DNA of 64,000 nucleotides from DATHZQ01 sp963823505 (GCA_963823505.1 CAWGLY010000005.1:1674001-1738000); one strand, 5' to 3'; shown: positions 1-8,933, counted from the first letter of the stretch. Notes: a model not told the origin generated them from the letters alone. Program-made: numbers and translations.

Positions 1-2
1 GG

Positions 3-146
3 GCATGGGAAGCACCGATCTTACCCGCGCCCGCCGACCCGAACTACACCGATGTGAGTTGCCGCGGTCGCCGTGACCCCAACCAGCACATCACCTTCGA
101 CCCGAATGGAACGCCCCACACGACGACCACCGGCATCCCGCCGTGA
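3..146 (+). CDS. C-terminal fragment of an unknown protein (5' end outside window)
   Basis: An open frame enters from the left edge and stops with TGA at 144-146, giving 47 residues that end TTTTGIPP. The tail is hydrophilic, rich in Pro, Asp, Asn and Thr, and has no membrane segment or motif I recognise. It is read in the same frame as the membrane protein that follows, and no start codon lies between the TGA and that protein's hydrophobic first helix. The two could therefore be one reading frame broken by the stop. It may equally be non-coding. Confidence 0.35.
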   Translation, partial: AWEAPILPAPADPNYTDVSCRGRRDPNQHITFDPNGTPHTTTTGIPP

Positions 147-308
147 ATCGCTGGACTCGGTACGCTTCCCTCAGGTAGCAACGGGAGGGCGGCGCATATC
201 TCAACGGGTTTCATCGTCGGGTTCCTCGCCGCCGTCGGCGTTGAGCTGCTCATCGGATGGGCGATAGAGCTCGCCGGCTCCCGGAAGAGCCTGCGCGAAC
301 TACGCGAT

Positions 309-1277
309 GTGGCAGTGATCACTGCCGCTGCCATCGCACTCCCCTTGACTGTTCTCTGGGTCCTGCGAGAGAGTGTCCCCGCCGCAGGCAACACCCTCCT
401 CGGGCTCGGCGGCATTGGCATCGGCTTCGGCGCAGCCACTGGCAGGCACGCATTCCGTGGCCTTGGATGTGTCCCGTTTGGCATGGGCGTCGCCCTCCTC
501 GGGCTGAACGCGCTTGGCGGCGAAACGACCAACGAGATCCTGACCGTCTGGGCGATAGGGCTCGTTGCCTTTGGGCTCGGCGTCGTCGTGTTCGGCGTAG
601 GCGTGATTCTCTCCAACGACCTGGTCCGCAACCTCTCCAACATCGTGTTCGGCGCCGGGGTCGCCGCCATGGGTATTGGAGTAGCGGCGCTCGCCGATGG
701 GAGCACGGCGCAAACCGTGATCGGGGTGGGCGTCGCCGGGTTTGGGCTCGGGATCGTGGCGGCAGCAGCCGGCTTGCTGGTCGGCGCTGATCGCGAACCC
801 GGTGCGGCGGTGGCCTTTGCAGGCCTGGGCGGCGTTCTGGCCGGCCTCGGCGGAATCCTGGTCGGGCTGGACCGATTCGACACGGGTGCGCACCTGATCG
901 GCACCGGCCTTCTCATCGCCGGGGTTGGAGTCGCCACGCTCGGTATCGGAGGCATCGTCTTCGGCGTGGGAGGCGTGATCGACCGGCCGGCGCTCAGGCG
1001 AGCTGGCAACTTCGTGTTCGCTGCGGGCGGGTTCGCTTTTGGTGCCGGCACGATCGCGGCAGGGATCGGGCGGGTGCTCGGCGAATTGGACGGCACGCCG
1101 GACGGTGAGACGCTCGTCACCATGGCGATCCTCGCTGCGGGCGTGGGAGCGGTGGCGCTCGGTTCCGGGGTCATCGGTGTCGCGAGACGGGACCTGCACC
1201 GGCCGTCCGACACGTTCCAGCTGCGCCCCGACACCTTCCGCAGACGGGGCATCAGCGTCCAGGGACCGCCCACGTGA
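309..1277 (+). CDS. Glycine-rich polytopic membrane protein, unknown function
   Basis: The product is about 322 aa, made almost wholly of Gly/Ala/Val-rich hydrophobic segments (roughly nine or ten) repeating patterns such as GVGVAGFGLGIV and GIGGIVFGVGG. It ends in a short charged cytoplasmic-type tail (RRDLHRPSDTFQLRPDTF). No catalytic motif is visible and no family is recognised. The first ATG/GTG/TTG in frame is the GTG at 309, but the frame is open back to 147 and codes for an obvious further membrane helix (codons 198-275, STGFIVGFLAAVGVELLIG). A good Shine-Dalgarno, GGGAGGG at 183-189, sits 8 nt before an ATC codon at 198. The real start is therefore probably upstream and non-canonical, or a base is wrong. 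The stop overlaps the start of the next gene (GTGA), which suggests coupled translation. Confidence 0.7.
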   Translation: MAVITAAAIALPLTVLWVLRESVPAAGNTLLGLGGIGIGFGAATGRHAFRGLGCVPFGMGVALLGLNALGGETTNEILTVWAIGLVAFGLGVVVFGVGVILSNDLVRNLSNIVFGAGVAAMGIGVAALADGSTAQTVIGVGVAGFGLGIVAAAAGLLVGADREPGAAVAFAGLGGVLAGLGGILVGLDRFDTGAHLIGTGLLIAGVGVATLGIGGIVFGVGGVIDRPALRRAGNFVFAAGGFAFGAGTIAAGIGRVLGELDGTPDGETLVTMAILAAGVGAVALGSGVIGVARRDLHRPSDTFQLRPDTFRRRGISVQGPPT

Positions 1278-4108
1278 GGACCACGCCGCAGCTGGTGGTG
1301 GCGACGCTCGCCGTCGGTGTCGCCGTGTCGGTGGCGGGAGCCGTCCACGCCCAGTCGCCAGACCGGCTGACCATTGCTGCTGGCAGCGGACTGGAAACGC
1401 CGGGAGACAAAGACGGCGGCGTTGCCTGGGGTGATTTCAACGACGACGGGTGCCTTGATGCTGCCGTGAACACGGATGACAGCGCCTTGGGCACGCGCCT
1501 CTACGAGCAGGCCACGGCGGGTGGCGACTGCGCCCTCACGTTCGCCGACGTCACGGCGTCCGTGGCGCCGGCACTCGGGGCTTCGGTCAGGGAACGCTCG
1601 GTCGTGTGGGGCGACGTGGACAACGACGGCGATCTCGACCTGGTCCGCAACTCCTTCGACCGGATCGAACTCTATGTCAATGCCGGGTCACCCGAATACT
1701 CCCTCGACCTGGCACAGACGATCGATCGCGAGTCGATCGCAGTCGGAGGGCTCAACGCGGAAGGATTGGGCCTCGTCGACTACGACGCGGACGGCGTGCT
1801 CGACCTGATCGCCGACAGCCATGAATTCGGGATCGCTGCATTCCAAAACCTCGGAGGCAGCGCTCCGTTCGTCCTCGACGTGGACAGCGGCCTTCCTTTC
1901 GGCGGGAGCGGAACCGACGGTAGCCCGCAAGGGGATTACATCGCGGTTGCCGACTACGACGGCGATGGGGATGTCGACGTGCTGGACCGGCGCCGCCGTC
2001 GCTCGGCGGAACCGGAGTTCGGCGTGGACTTCTTCACCAATGTGGGCGGGAGCTTCACTGCCGGCCAGGACATCTTGGATGCGCCCGACCGCGGTTCCGG
2101 CAACAAGGGCGGCGTGGTGCTCTGCGACTTCGACAACGACCTCGACCTCGATGCGTTCTGGACGGACGGCGACGACACTCAGGCCGGCGTGAACTCCGTG
2201 TGGCTGCAAGCCGGCCCCGGGACGGGGGTTTTTGAGGCATCGGGACTCCCGAGTGGCGTGGCAGGCGACATCGACGGGGTGGCGTGCGGTGACATCGACA
2301 ACGACGGGGACATCGATCTCGCCCTCACGAGTGACGGGGAGGACCTGCTGCTCGTCAACCAGTTGCTCGAGACGGGATCGCTCGGGTTCGTATCCGAGGT
2401 GATCGCGGGCACAGCCGCAGACGGCGAGGGCAATACGTTCGCCGATGTCGATCGGGACGGCGATCTCGATCTCCTCGTGAACCAGGAGGGCGCCAACGTC
2501 CTGCTGCTGAACCAGCACGACGGCGACGACTCCCTCATGGTCGACCCCCGCGAGGGCCCTCGATCTGCGATTGGTGCGACCGCCTGGCTCGAGAGTTGTG
2601 GCGGCGTACCGGTCAGCGGGCTCAACCAGGTGGACGGAGGCTCTGGTCACGGCTCCCAGAGTGGCGGGCTCGTCATGCACTTCGGACTCGGCGGCATCGG
2701 CGGCAGCAACGTCCCGTACGTGGTTGCCACCCGCTTCGTCGGTGGTGATGTGGTGCGGGTCGGCGTCGTTCCCGCCGACCTCGATCCCGGTCAGGCGCAT
2801 CGCGTGGCGCATGACGATGTATCGGACACATCCGTGTGCGCTCCCGAGCTGACCGTTGCGGCAGCAACCCCAGCGGGCCTGACTGCCGGCGCCGAAGCGG
2901 TCATAGAGCTCGAGGTCACCAACATCGGTGCAGGCGATGCTGCAGGCACGAGCGTCGACATCACCCTCGTTGGCGCCGTTGCGGTCGACCCGCTCCCCCC
3001 GTCCTGTGTGCAGGCGGTTCAGATCACGTGTGCCCTGGACGACGTCCCCTCGGGGACGGGCGTCGTTGTCCCGATCACGGTCGTGGTGGACGAGAGTGCG
3101 ACCGACGTCACCGTGCAGATCACGCTGCTGGCGGAAGGCTCCGACCCGACCGAGATCACGCTCACGCTGGAGACGGTGGCGGAGGCCGACTTGATCGTCT
3201 CGTCTTCCATCCCGGATTCAGGTGTTGCCGGCGACCGGCTGACGATCTCAGTGACCGTCACGAATGATGGACCATCTACGGCCCAAGGACTTCTGATCAC
3301 TCAAGAGGTACCGGCGTCGGTGGCCCACGTGGAGGCCGCGTCTGAGCCAGGATCGTGCTCGATCGACGACACAACGGCAGCATGCAGCATCGATTCGCTC
3401 GCCGCAGGCGCTTCAGGAACGGCAACCGTTTCCGTCGAAGTCGGGTCATCTGCGACGGGGAGCGTCACCATCCTGGTTGCGGTCACGTCGGCGACACCCG
3501 ATCCGGACCCGGACGGCAACGCGTTCGAGCTCTCCATCCCCATCGGCGGCGCCGATGGAGGAGGAGGCGGAGACGGCGGTAGTGACGGTGGTGGGGGTGG
3601 TGGCGACACGGGACCCGGCGGCACCTCAGGCGGCAGCGGCGGTGGCGACACCGGTGGTGACGACACCGGTGGTGGCGGCGGAGCGGGCACAGGGACCACG
3701 GGTGGCGGTGGCTCCGGCGGCACGACGACGCCGACCACCGGTGTCACGACGGCTGGCCCCACACGAGGTGGGACGGTGTCCACGACGAGTACGCCCCCGG
3801 AGACCACCGCCCCCGGCAGCTCCACCACGACGGCGCCACCCGGCCGCAGCGACGGAGACGCCGACCCTGAGGGCGACGCCGAATCCACCACGCGCGACGG
3901 CACGGACCCACTCGATACGGACCCAACCGACGGGGACGGTCAAACCGCGCTCGCCGCCGAACTCGACGGTGGCGAGGACTCAGAGGCCGAGACGATTCTG
4001 CTGACTCTTCTCACGCTCACGGTCGCCGCCGTACTGGCGATCTCCAACTGGCGGCAAGCAACGGAAAGGGCCACCAGAGGTGACGACGGCTCACGACCGT
4101 CGGCGTGA
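1274..4108 (+). CDS. Secreted FG-GAP/VCBS-repeat protein with DUF11 domains and C-terminal membrane anchor
   Basis: The 944-aa product starts with a signal peptide (hydrophobic stretch at about residues 8-22, cleavage near AVHA-Q). Residues 30-420 hold about seven FG-GAP/VCBS-type repeats, each with a Ca-binding core such as GDVDNDGDLDLV, DYDGDGDVDVL or DIDNDGDIDLAL; these usually fold as a beta-propeller. Two Ig-like DUF11/CARDB-type domains follow (about 535-745, starting PELTVAAATPAGL and ADLIVSSSIPDSG). Next comes a low-complexity Gly/Asp spacer (about 755-820), then a Thr/Pro-rich wall-spanning stretch and one terminal hydrophobic helix (ILLTLLTLTVAAVLAI) with a basic tail. There is no LPxTG motif, so anchoring is by the helix itself. 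The GTG start overlaps the upstream stop by 4 bases. An extracellular adhesive or structural role is inferred. Confidence 0.85.
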   Translation: MRTTPQLVVATLAVGVAVSVAGAVHAQSPDRLTIAAGSGLETPGDKDGGVAWGDFNDDGCLDAAVNTDDSALGTRLYEQATAGGDCALTFADVTASVAPALGASVRERSVVWGDVDNDGDLDLVRNSFDRIELYVNAGSPEYSLDLAQTIDRESIAVGGLNAEGLGLVDYDADGVLDLIADSHEFGIAAFQNLGGSAPFVLDVDSGLPFGGSGTDGSPQGDYIAVADYDGDGDVDVLDRRRRRSAEPEFGVDFFTNVGGSFTAGQDILDAPDRGSGNKGGVVLCDFDNDLDLDAFWTDGDDTQAGVNSVWLQAGPGTGVFEASGLPSGVAGDIDGVACGDIDNDGDIDLALTSDGEDLLLVNQLLETGSLGFVSEVIAGTAADGEGNTFADVDRDGDLDLLVNQEGANVLLLNQHDGDDSLMVDPREGPRSAIGATAWLESCGGVPVSGLNQVDGGSGHGSQSGGLVMHFGLGGIGGSNVPYVVATRFVGGDVVRVGVVPADLDPGQAHRVAHDDVSDTSVCAPELTVAAATPAGLTAGAEAVIELEVTNIGAGDAAGTSVDITLVGAVAVDPLPPSCVQAVQITCALDDVPSGTGVVVPITVVVDESATDVTVQITLLAEGSDPTEITLTLETVAEADLIVSSSIPDSGVAGDRLTISVTVTNDGPSTAQGLLITQEVPASVAHVEAASEPGSCSIDDTTAACSIDSLAAGASGTATVSVEVGSSATGSVTILVAVTSATPDPDPDGNAFELSIPIGGADGGGGGDGGSDGGGGGGDTGPGGTSGGSGGGDTGGDDTGGGGGAGTGTTGGGGSGGTTTPTTGVTTAGPTRGGTVSTTSTPPETTAPGSSTTTAPPGRSDGDADPEGDAESTTRDGTDPLDTDPTDGDGQTALAAELDGGEDSEAETILLTLLTLTVAAVLAISNWRQATERATRGDDGSRPSA

Positions 4109-4169
4109 AAGTCGGAGGGGGCACACCGAGATGCACACAAAGGCCCTGCGCCGCCACGAAGCAACTCCC

Positions 4170-4193
4170 GAGGAACCCGCGGTGTTCCCCTCG
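4170..4193. terminator. Weak hairpin between convergent genes
   Basis: GAGGAAC (4170-4176) can pair with GTTCC..CTC (4184-4192) across a GC-rich loop with a two-base bulge. It lies between the 3' ends of the convergent FG-GAP gene and nadC, so it could end transcription from both sides. It lacks a T tract, so the call is tentative. Confidence 0.3.
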
Positions 4194-4232
4194 AACCCCC
4201 GAGCCGGAGATCGGCTGCCCGGTATCAGCTTC

Positions 4233-5078
4233 CTAGAGGTCGAAGCCGATGTCGAGTTGGGGAGCGGAGTGGGTCAGCCATCCCATCGAGATCAGGTCGA
4301 CACCGCTCTCGGCGATGCCGCCAACGGTCTCGGGGGTCACTCCCCCGGACGCTTCGGCGATACACCGGCCGTCGATGATTCGCACCGCCTCCGCCAGCTG
4401 CGCCGGGGTCATGTTGTCCAGCAGCACGGCATCAACACCGACCGCGAGGGCCTCGTCGAGCTGCTGGAGCGTGTCGACCTCGACCTCGATCTTGACCAGG
4501 TGACCAACGGCTCCCCGTGCGGCCTTGACGGCGCCACCGAGCGACCCGGCGGCGGCAATGTGGTTGTCCTTGATGAGGATCGCATCGTGGAGGCCGAACC
4601 GATGGTTGGCGCCTCCCCCCATGCGCACGGCGTACTTCTGCAGGGCCCGCAGCCCCGGCAACGTCTTTCGGGTGTCGACGATGCGTGCCTTCGTGCCTTC
4701 GATCAACCGGCTCATCTCGGCAGTGACGGTCGCCACTCCAGACATGTGACCGAGCAGGTTGAGGCAGGTGCGTTCCGCGGTCAACAAGGACCGGGTACGT
4801 CCCGTGACGGACGCCAGCACCGAACCGGCCGCGACCGCATCACCGTCGGAGGCGAGAAGCTCGACATCGACGTCCGGGTCGAAGAGGGTGAAGGCCCGCG
4901 TCGCAACGCCGAGTCCTGCAATGGTACCTGCCGCCCGGGCAACGATGTGCCCCGTCGACACCTGGTCGTGCGGAATGGTGGCGTTTGTGGTGATGTCGCC
5001 CGCAGCGCCGAGATCTTCAGCAAGGGCGGCGCGAAGCAGATCGTCGCCCCCGAAGGGCGCCGGGAACGGGTCGGTCAC
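4233..5078 (-). CDS. nadC: Nicotinate-nucleotide pyrophosphorylase (quinolinate phosphoribosyltransferase)
   Basis: The 281-aa protein condenses quinolinate with PRPP, releasing CO2 and PPi, to make nicotinate mononucleotide: the third step of de novo NAD synthesis, in the cytoplasm. Its length is normal for NadC. Visible hallmarks are the N-terminal beta-barrel domain ending near TGRTRSLLTAERTCLNLL, the signature RKTLPGLRALQKYAV, then GGGANHRFGLHDAILIKDNH, and the C-terminal EVEVDTLQQLDEAL and VLLDNM segments of the phosphate-binding barrel. It is the last gene of nadA-nadB-nadC, and its ATG overlaps the nadB stop (ATGA), so translation is probably coupled. Confidence 0.96.
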   Translation of the reverse strand: MTDPFPAPFGGDDLLRAALAEDLGAAGDITTNATIPHDQVSTGHIVARAAGTIAGLGVATRAFTLFDPDVDVELLASDGDAVAAGSVLASVTGRTRSLLTAERTCLNLLGHMSGVATVTAEMSRLIEGTKARIVDTRKTLPGLRALQKYAVRMGGGANHRFGLHDAILIKDNHIAAAGSLGGAVKAARGAVGHLVKIEVEVDTLQQLDEALAVGVDAVLLDNMTPAQLAEAVRIIDGRCIAEASGGVTPETVGGIAESGVDLISMGWLTHSAPQLDIGFDL

Positions 5079-6622
5079 GCTGCTCCCCGCACCGCGACCC
5101 GTACCTGGGCGACCGACTCGGCAGGAGGTGTGATGTGAGTGTGACGGGCCGGGCCGGCGGCAGGCTTGGGGAAGTCGGACCGGTAGTGACCGCCGCGGCT
5201 CTCCTCCCGGGCCAATGCGGCACTGGTGACCAGCTCGGCGATCGCCACGAGATTGCGGCCGGCGGCCGACGTGGCAAGCCGTGGCGCCACTTCGGCAATG
5301 TCGAGGAGTGCCCGCTGCAGGCCCGCCGCGCTCCGCACCAAGCCGACGTTGTCGGACATCGTCGCCCTGAGCCGCCGCACGGCACTTTCGTCGGATTCGA
5401 GGCCGACCCGCAGGGCCGACAGGGGGACTTCGAGAGGCAGTGCCGGATCCACAGATCCGTGATCTGCCGCAATCGCCGATGCCACCTCGGCACCAAAGAC
5501 GAGACCTTCGAGCAGCGAATTGCTGGCGAGCCGGTTGGCGCCGTGCAGGCCGGTCGCCGCGGCCTCACCGCACGCGTACAGGCCGGACATCGAGGAGCGG
5601 CCCACTCGATCCACGTCGATGCCACCCATGTGATAGTGCTCAGCGGGCGAGACCGGGAGCCACTCGGACCTGGGGTCGATCCCCGCATCGAGGGCGCTCG
5701 CAAACACGGTGGGGAACCGATACGGGAAATCTTCCCCCAGGTGCGTCGCATCGAGGTAGACATCCCGGCCGGCGTCGAGCAACCGCCAATTGGCCCTGGC
5801 GACTACGTCTCGTGGCGCCAGCTCCGCGTCGGGGTGCTCGTCGAGCATGAACCGGTGGCCGGTGTCATCGACGAGGTGGGCACCCGCTCCGCGCAGCGCC
5901 TCGGTGAGCAGCGGCATCGGGTCGAGCGTCGACCTGAGCGCCGTCGGATGGAACTGGACGAACTCGGGATCGGCGATCCTCACCCCGGCGCGGGCCGCCA
6001 TGGCGAGACCGTCACCCGTCACCTCGACGGGGTTGGTGGTGGATGCGTACAGACGGCCGATCCCGCCGGTTGCCAGTACAACAGCCGGGGCGGTGAGCAC
6101 CCGTCGATCACCATCGGCATCGATGACGTACACGCCCGCCACCCGATCGCCCGAGCGGACCAGGTCGACGGCCCACGTGTGCTCCATGATCGTGATGTCG
6201 GTGCGGCGCCGGACCGCCGTGCGCAGTGTGCGCATCAACTCGGCCCCCGTAGCATCGCCGTTGGCATGGACGATGCGATGTTTGCCGTGCCCGGCCTCAC
6301 GGCCGAGAGTCAGCGACCCGTCGGGCGCCTTGTCGAACCGGGCGCCCAGCTCCAGCAGCCACGCGATACGCTCTGGTGCAGCGGCGGTGACGGCCGCGGC
6401 GACCTCGGGATCAGCCAATCCTGCTGCCACGGCGACAGTGTCCGCCGCATGGAACTCAGGGGCGTCACCGGGACCGACGGCAGCGGCGATGCCACCCTGG
6501 GCCCACGTGCTCGACCCCTCCCCCAATTCCGTCTTCGTGATGACGATGCAGTCGCCGAGGCTCAGCGCTGCCGTGAGGCCTGCCACGCCTGAGCCGACGA
6601 TGATGGCGCGGGGCTTGGTCAT
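5075..6622 (-). CDS. nadB: L-aspartate oxidase
   Basis: The 515-aa FAD flavoprotein oxidises L-aspartate to iminoaspartate, which NadA then uses. The N-terminal Rossmann FAD motif GSGVAGLTAALSLG is present. Fumarate-reductase/succinate-dehydrogenase-type segments follow: GEGSSTWAQGGIAAAVG, HRIVHANGDATGAELM, ATGGIGRLYASTTNP, VQFHPTALR, HYHMGGIDVD with the active-site His, and the FAD-binding GLYACGEAAATGLHGANRLASN. The C-terminal helical domain carries MSDNVGLVRS. The length is typical. It overlaps nadA and nadC by 4 bases each in a tight operon. Confidence is high because both neighbours belong to the same pathway. Confidence 0.96.
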   Translation of the reverse strand: MTKPRAIIVGSGVAGLTAALSLGDCIVITKTELGEGSSTWAQGGIAAAVGPGDAPEFHAADTVAVAAGLADPEVAAAVTAAAPERIAWLLELGARFDKAPDGSLTLGREAGHGKHRIVHANGDATGAELMRTLRTAVRRRTDITIMEHTWAVDLVRSGDRVAGVYVIDADGDRRVLTAPAVVLATGGIGRLYASTTNPVEVTGDGLAMAARAGVRIADPEFVQFHPTALRSTLDPMPLLTEALRGAGAHLVDDTGHRFMLDEHPDAELAPRDVVARANWRLLDAGRDVYLDATHLGEDFPYRFPTVFASALDAGIDPRSEWLPVSPAEHYHMGGIDVDRVGRSSMSGLYACGEAAATGLHGANRLASNSLLEGLVFGAEVASAIAADHGSVDPALPLEVPLSALRVGLESDESAVRRLRATMSDNVGLVRSAAGLQRALLDIAEVAPRLATSAAGRNLVAIAELVTSAALAREESRGGHYRSDFPKPAAGPARHTHITPPAESVAQVRVAVRGAA

Positions 6623-7602
6623 TTCTGTGCTCCGACGGCCAGCATCCGATCAACGGCCAGCTTGGCGCGCGCTGCGACCTCGGGATCGACGAGCACCTCG
6701 TGCTTCATGTCTCGCAGTGCGTCACGGATCTTCTCCATCGTGATCCGCTTCATGTGCGGGCAGAGGTTGCAGGGACGGACGAACTCCGTATCCGGTGAGG
6801 TGACGGCGACGTTGTCCGCCATCGAGCATTCGGTGACCATCACGACCTGGCGCGGCGACTCGTTCTCGACGTATCCGATCATGCCGCTGGTGCTGCCCAC
6901 GTAGTCGGCCTCGGCGAGCACGTCGGGAGGGCACTCGGGGTGGGCGATGATCTGGACTCCCGGGTAGTCGACGCGGAACTGGCGCAGCTCGGCGCCGGTG
7001 AACCGCTCGTGCACCATGCAGCTGCCGTGCCACAGGATGACCTCGACCTCGGTCTGACTGGCGACCCAGCGGCCGAGGTACTGGTCGGGCAGGAAGATCA
7101 CCTTGTCGACGCCCAGCGATTCCACCACAGCAACGGCGTTCGACGATGTGCAGGTGATGTCGGATTCCGCCTTTACCTCAGCCGAGGTATTCACGTACGT
7201 GACGACGGGGACTCCCGGATATCGCTGGCGCAGCAGGCGGATGTCGGCGGCGGTGATCGACTCGGCCAGCGAGCACCCGGCCTTCAGGTCGGGGATGAGC
7301 ACGGTCTTGTCGAGGTTCACGATCTTGGCAGTTTCCGCCATGAAGTGGACACCGGCCATGACAATGACATCGGCGTCGGTGCCGGCAGCGAGTCGAGCTA
7401 GCTGGAGGGAATCCCCCACCAGATCGGCTGCGCCGTGGAAGATGTCCGGTGTCATGTAGTTGTGCGCCAACACGACCGCATTGCGCTGCCGCTTCAGCTG
7501 TTCGATCTCCTCGATGATGGGTTCGAGCACGACCCGCTCGACATCAGGGATGATCCCTTCGAGCCGTTGCTCGACGGGAAGAATCGTGAGGTTGGTGGTC
7601 AT
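6619..7602 (-). CDS. nadA: Quinolinate synthase A
   Basis: The 327-aa enzyme condenses iminoaspartate with dihydroxyacetone phosphate to quinolinate, using an oxygen-sensitive [4Fe-4S] cluster held by three Cys. The expected Cys-bearing segments are visible: DLKAGCSLAES, AHPECPPDV and the C-terminal CNLCPHMKRITMEKI. Substrate motifs VLAHNYMTPDI, GVHFMAETAKI and YVNTSAEVKAESDITCTSSNA are also there. This is the first gene of the operon; the start is chosen because AAGGAAGG lies a few bases upstream. Upstream is an AT-richer stretch with a possible promoter and operator, then a hairpin repeat array. Confidence 0.96.
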   Translation of the reverse strand: MTTNLTILPVEQRLEGIIPDVERVVLEPIIEEIEQLKRQRNAVVLAHNYMTPDIFHGAADLVGDSLQLARLAAGTDADVIVMAGVHFMAETAKIVNLDKTVLIPDLKAGCSLAESITAADIRLLRQRYPGVPVVTYVNTSAEVKAESDITCTSSNAVAVVESLGVDKVIFLPDQYLGRWVASQTEVEVILWHGSCMVHERFTGAELRQFRVDYPGVQIIAHPECPPDVLAEADYVGSTSGMIGYVENESPRQVVMVTECSMADNVAVTSPDTEFVRPCNLCPHMKRITMEKIRDALRDMKHEVLVDPEVAARAKLAVDRMLAVGAQK

Positions 7603-7627
7603 CGCCCTTCCTTGGCTGGTTCGGCAG

Positions 7628-7659
7628 TTCTACTCGTTGTGAGCATTACTAGCAGAACA
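7628..7659 (-). promoter_or_regulatory. Candidate operator/promoter of nadABC
   Basis: An inverted repeat, GTTCTACT (7628-7635) and AGCAGAAC (7652-7659), has one mismatch and a 16-bp spacer. It lies 26-57 bp upstream of nadA in the only AT-rich stretch of the region. On the coding strand it contains TAGTAATGCT, which could serve as a -10. Placement fits a repressor site, and an NrtR-like regulator lies 20 kb away. I do not know the site consensus for this regulator, so the link is inference. Confidence 0.3.
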
Positions 7660-7698
7660 ACGATACCACTTGTGCTATTCCTGAGCAAAAGGCAACAC

Positions 7699-7977
7699 GG
7701 GAACGCTTCGCATTCCTTGGGAGTTGCTTCGCAACTCCGGGGAACGGGAATGCTTCGCATTCCTTGGGAGGTCGCTGGGAATGCTTCGCATTCCTTGGGA
7801 GTTGCTTCGCAACTCCGGGGAACGGGAACGCTTCGCATTCCTTGGGAGTTGCTTCGCAACTCCGGGGAACGGGAATGCTTCGCATTCCTTGGGAGTTGCT
7901 TCGCAACTCCGGGGAACGGGAACGCTTCGCATTCCTTGGGAGTTGCTTCGCAACTCCGGGGAACGGGAACGCTTCGA
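7699..7977. repeat. Tandem array of a 47-bp double-hairpin element
   Basis: Units begin at 7699, 7746, 7777, 7824, 7871, 7918 and 7965. The period is exactly 47 bp except the second unit, shortened to 31 bp, and the last, which breaks off after about 13 bp. Each unit has two self-complementary parts: GGAAYGCTTCGCATTCC and GGAGTTGCTTCGCAACTCC, both with a TTCG-containing loop. Pyrimidine changes (AACG/AATG) alternate between units. All frames stay open because the sequence is GC-rich and 47 is not a multiple of 3, but nothing suggests it is translated. It lies downstream of the 8072-8905 lipoprotein gene and upstream of nadA, so it may also terminate or attenuate leftward transcripts. The rest of 7603-8071 holds only the nadA promoter region. 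Confidence 0.9.
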
Positions 7978-8071
7978 ACAGCGAGGCCGCCAGGCCGAAG
8001 CGATACGAAGTACGCCCCAGCCCACCAAACCGTGCAAAGAACGTCAGGTCACACCAAAACCGCCGAAGCGC

Positions 8072-8905
8072 TCAGTCCTCTGTCGGAGGGACTTCGAGGG
8101 TGAAGGGGTCGATCGGGGTGTAGGCGATGGTTGCCGACACGACGAGGGCTTCGCCGTCGTGGAAGTGGGTGCCTCCCGCCACGAGGCCGCGGAGGACGCC
8201 GTCATCGATGCGAAACGCAAGCTGCGTACGCTCCGGCGGTATCGTCCCGCCGACTGCCTCGAGCCCCGTCGCGGCGTAGTAGTCGGCGATCGAGCGTGGG
8301 CTCATCACCACCGAAATCTCCGTGCCGTTGTCGAGCGGCGTCACCCGGGCGGCAAACGGAACGTTCTCGAGGAGCGTGAGAATACGGTCGAGGCTCTTGT
8401 CGATCCTGCCGTATCCCGCATAGACTTCCTCGAGCAGCTCGGCGCCGATCGGCTCGAACGGGAGCTCGGTGAAGTCCAGCGCGGCTTCCGCCTCGGCACT
8501 CGTCGTACTCTTGAGGAACGCCCGGCCATCGACTACGACGTGCCGGGTGGTCACGGCCGATCCACTCGACAGCGGAGCAACCAGCAGGCTATCGAGGAGT
8601 TCACCGGGTGGATCGACGCGGGCAGACCCGGTCCGCGGCTCACCGTCTTCGAGCATCTCAGTCGTGATCTCAACGGGAAATGCACGCACCGCTGCCACGG
8701 CCGCGGATAGCTCATCGATGACACGCGACCGGGTCGCGGCGTCCACGTCAGCCACCGCAAGCGCATCAGGTTGGGTGACCGCGGTCTCCGGGCTGATCGT
8801 GGTCGAGCTTGCGGTCGATCCCTCTCCGCTGCTGCACGCAACCGCGCCGATCGCAAGGCTGAGCCCTGCGATCACAGCGGCAACGGACCACCGCTTGGTC
8901 GCCAC
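8072..8905 (-). CDS. Secreted lipoprotein, unknown function
   Basis: The product is about 277 aa from GTG at 8905. A basic N-terminus (ATKRW), a hydrophobic core (VAAVIAGLSLAIG) and a lipobox ending AVAC-SS mark it as a lipoprotein. A Ser/Thr-rich spacer follows, then a domain of about 230 aa with alternating strands (RHVVVDGRAFLKS, ISVVMSPRSIADYYAATG, TQLAFRIDDGVLRGLV). The arrangement resembles LppX/LprG-type lipid-binding lipoproteins of actinobacteria, but I cannot confirm that family. An ATG at 8980 would overlap the upstream adhesin gene and add a hydrophilic stretch before the signal peptide, so 8905 is preferred. It is 28 bp downstream of the giant adhesin and may be cotranscribed with it. 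Confidence 0.75.
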   Translation of the reverse strand: MATKRWSVAAVIAGLSLAIGAVACSSGEGSTASSTTISPETAVTQPDALAVADVDAATRSRVIDELSAAVAAVRAFPVEITTEMLEDGEPRTGSARVDPPGELLDSLLVAPLSSGSAVTTRHVVVDGRAFLKSTTSAEAEAALDFTELPFEPIGAELLEEVYAGYGRIDKSLDRILTLLENVPFAARVTPLDNGTEISVVMSPRSIADYYAATGLEAVGGTIPPERTQLAFRIDDGVLRGLVAGGTHFHDGEALVVSATIAYTPIDPFTLEVPPTED

Positions 8906-8933
8906 GCCTATGAAGCGTCGGCTCGTGCCGGCC

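Noticed and set aside
44..1348. Long open frame on the minus strand opposite the glycine-rich membrane protein
   Set aside because: Its product is Pro/Ser/Ala-rich without motifs, and the + strand frame has clear membrane helices. It is a by-product of GC-rich third positions.
7699..7977. CRISPR array
   Set aside because: There are no unique spacers between units; the copies abut head to tail.
7435..8103. Apparent protein genes running through the 47-bp repeat array
   Set aside because: The array is palindromic and open in several frames because of its composition; the predicted peptides only repeat the hairpin and have no ribosome-binding sites.
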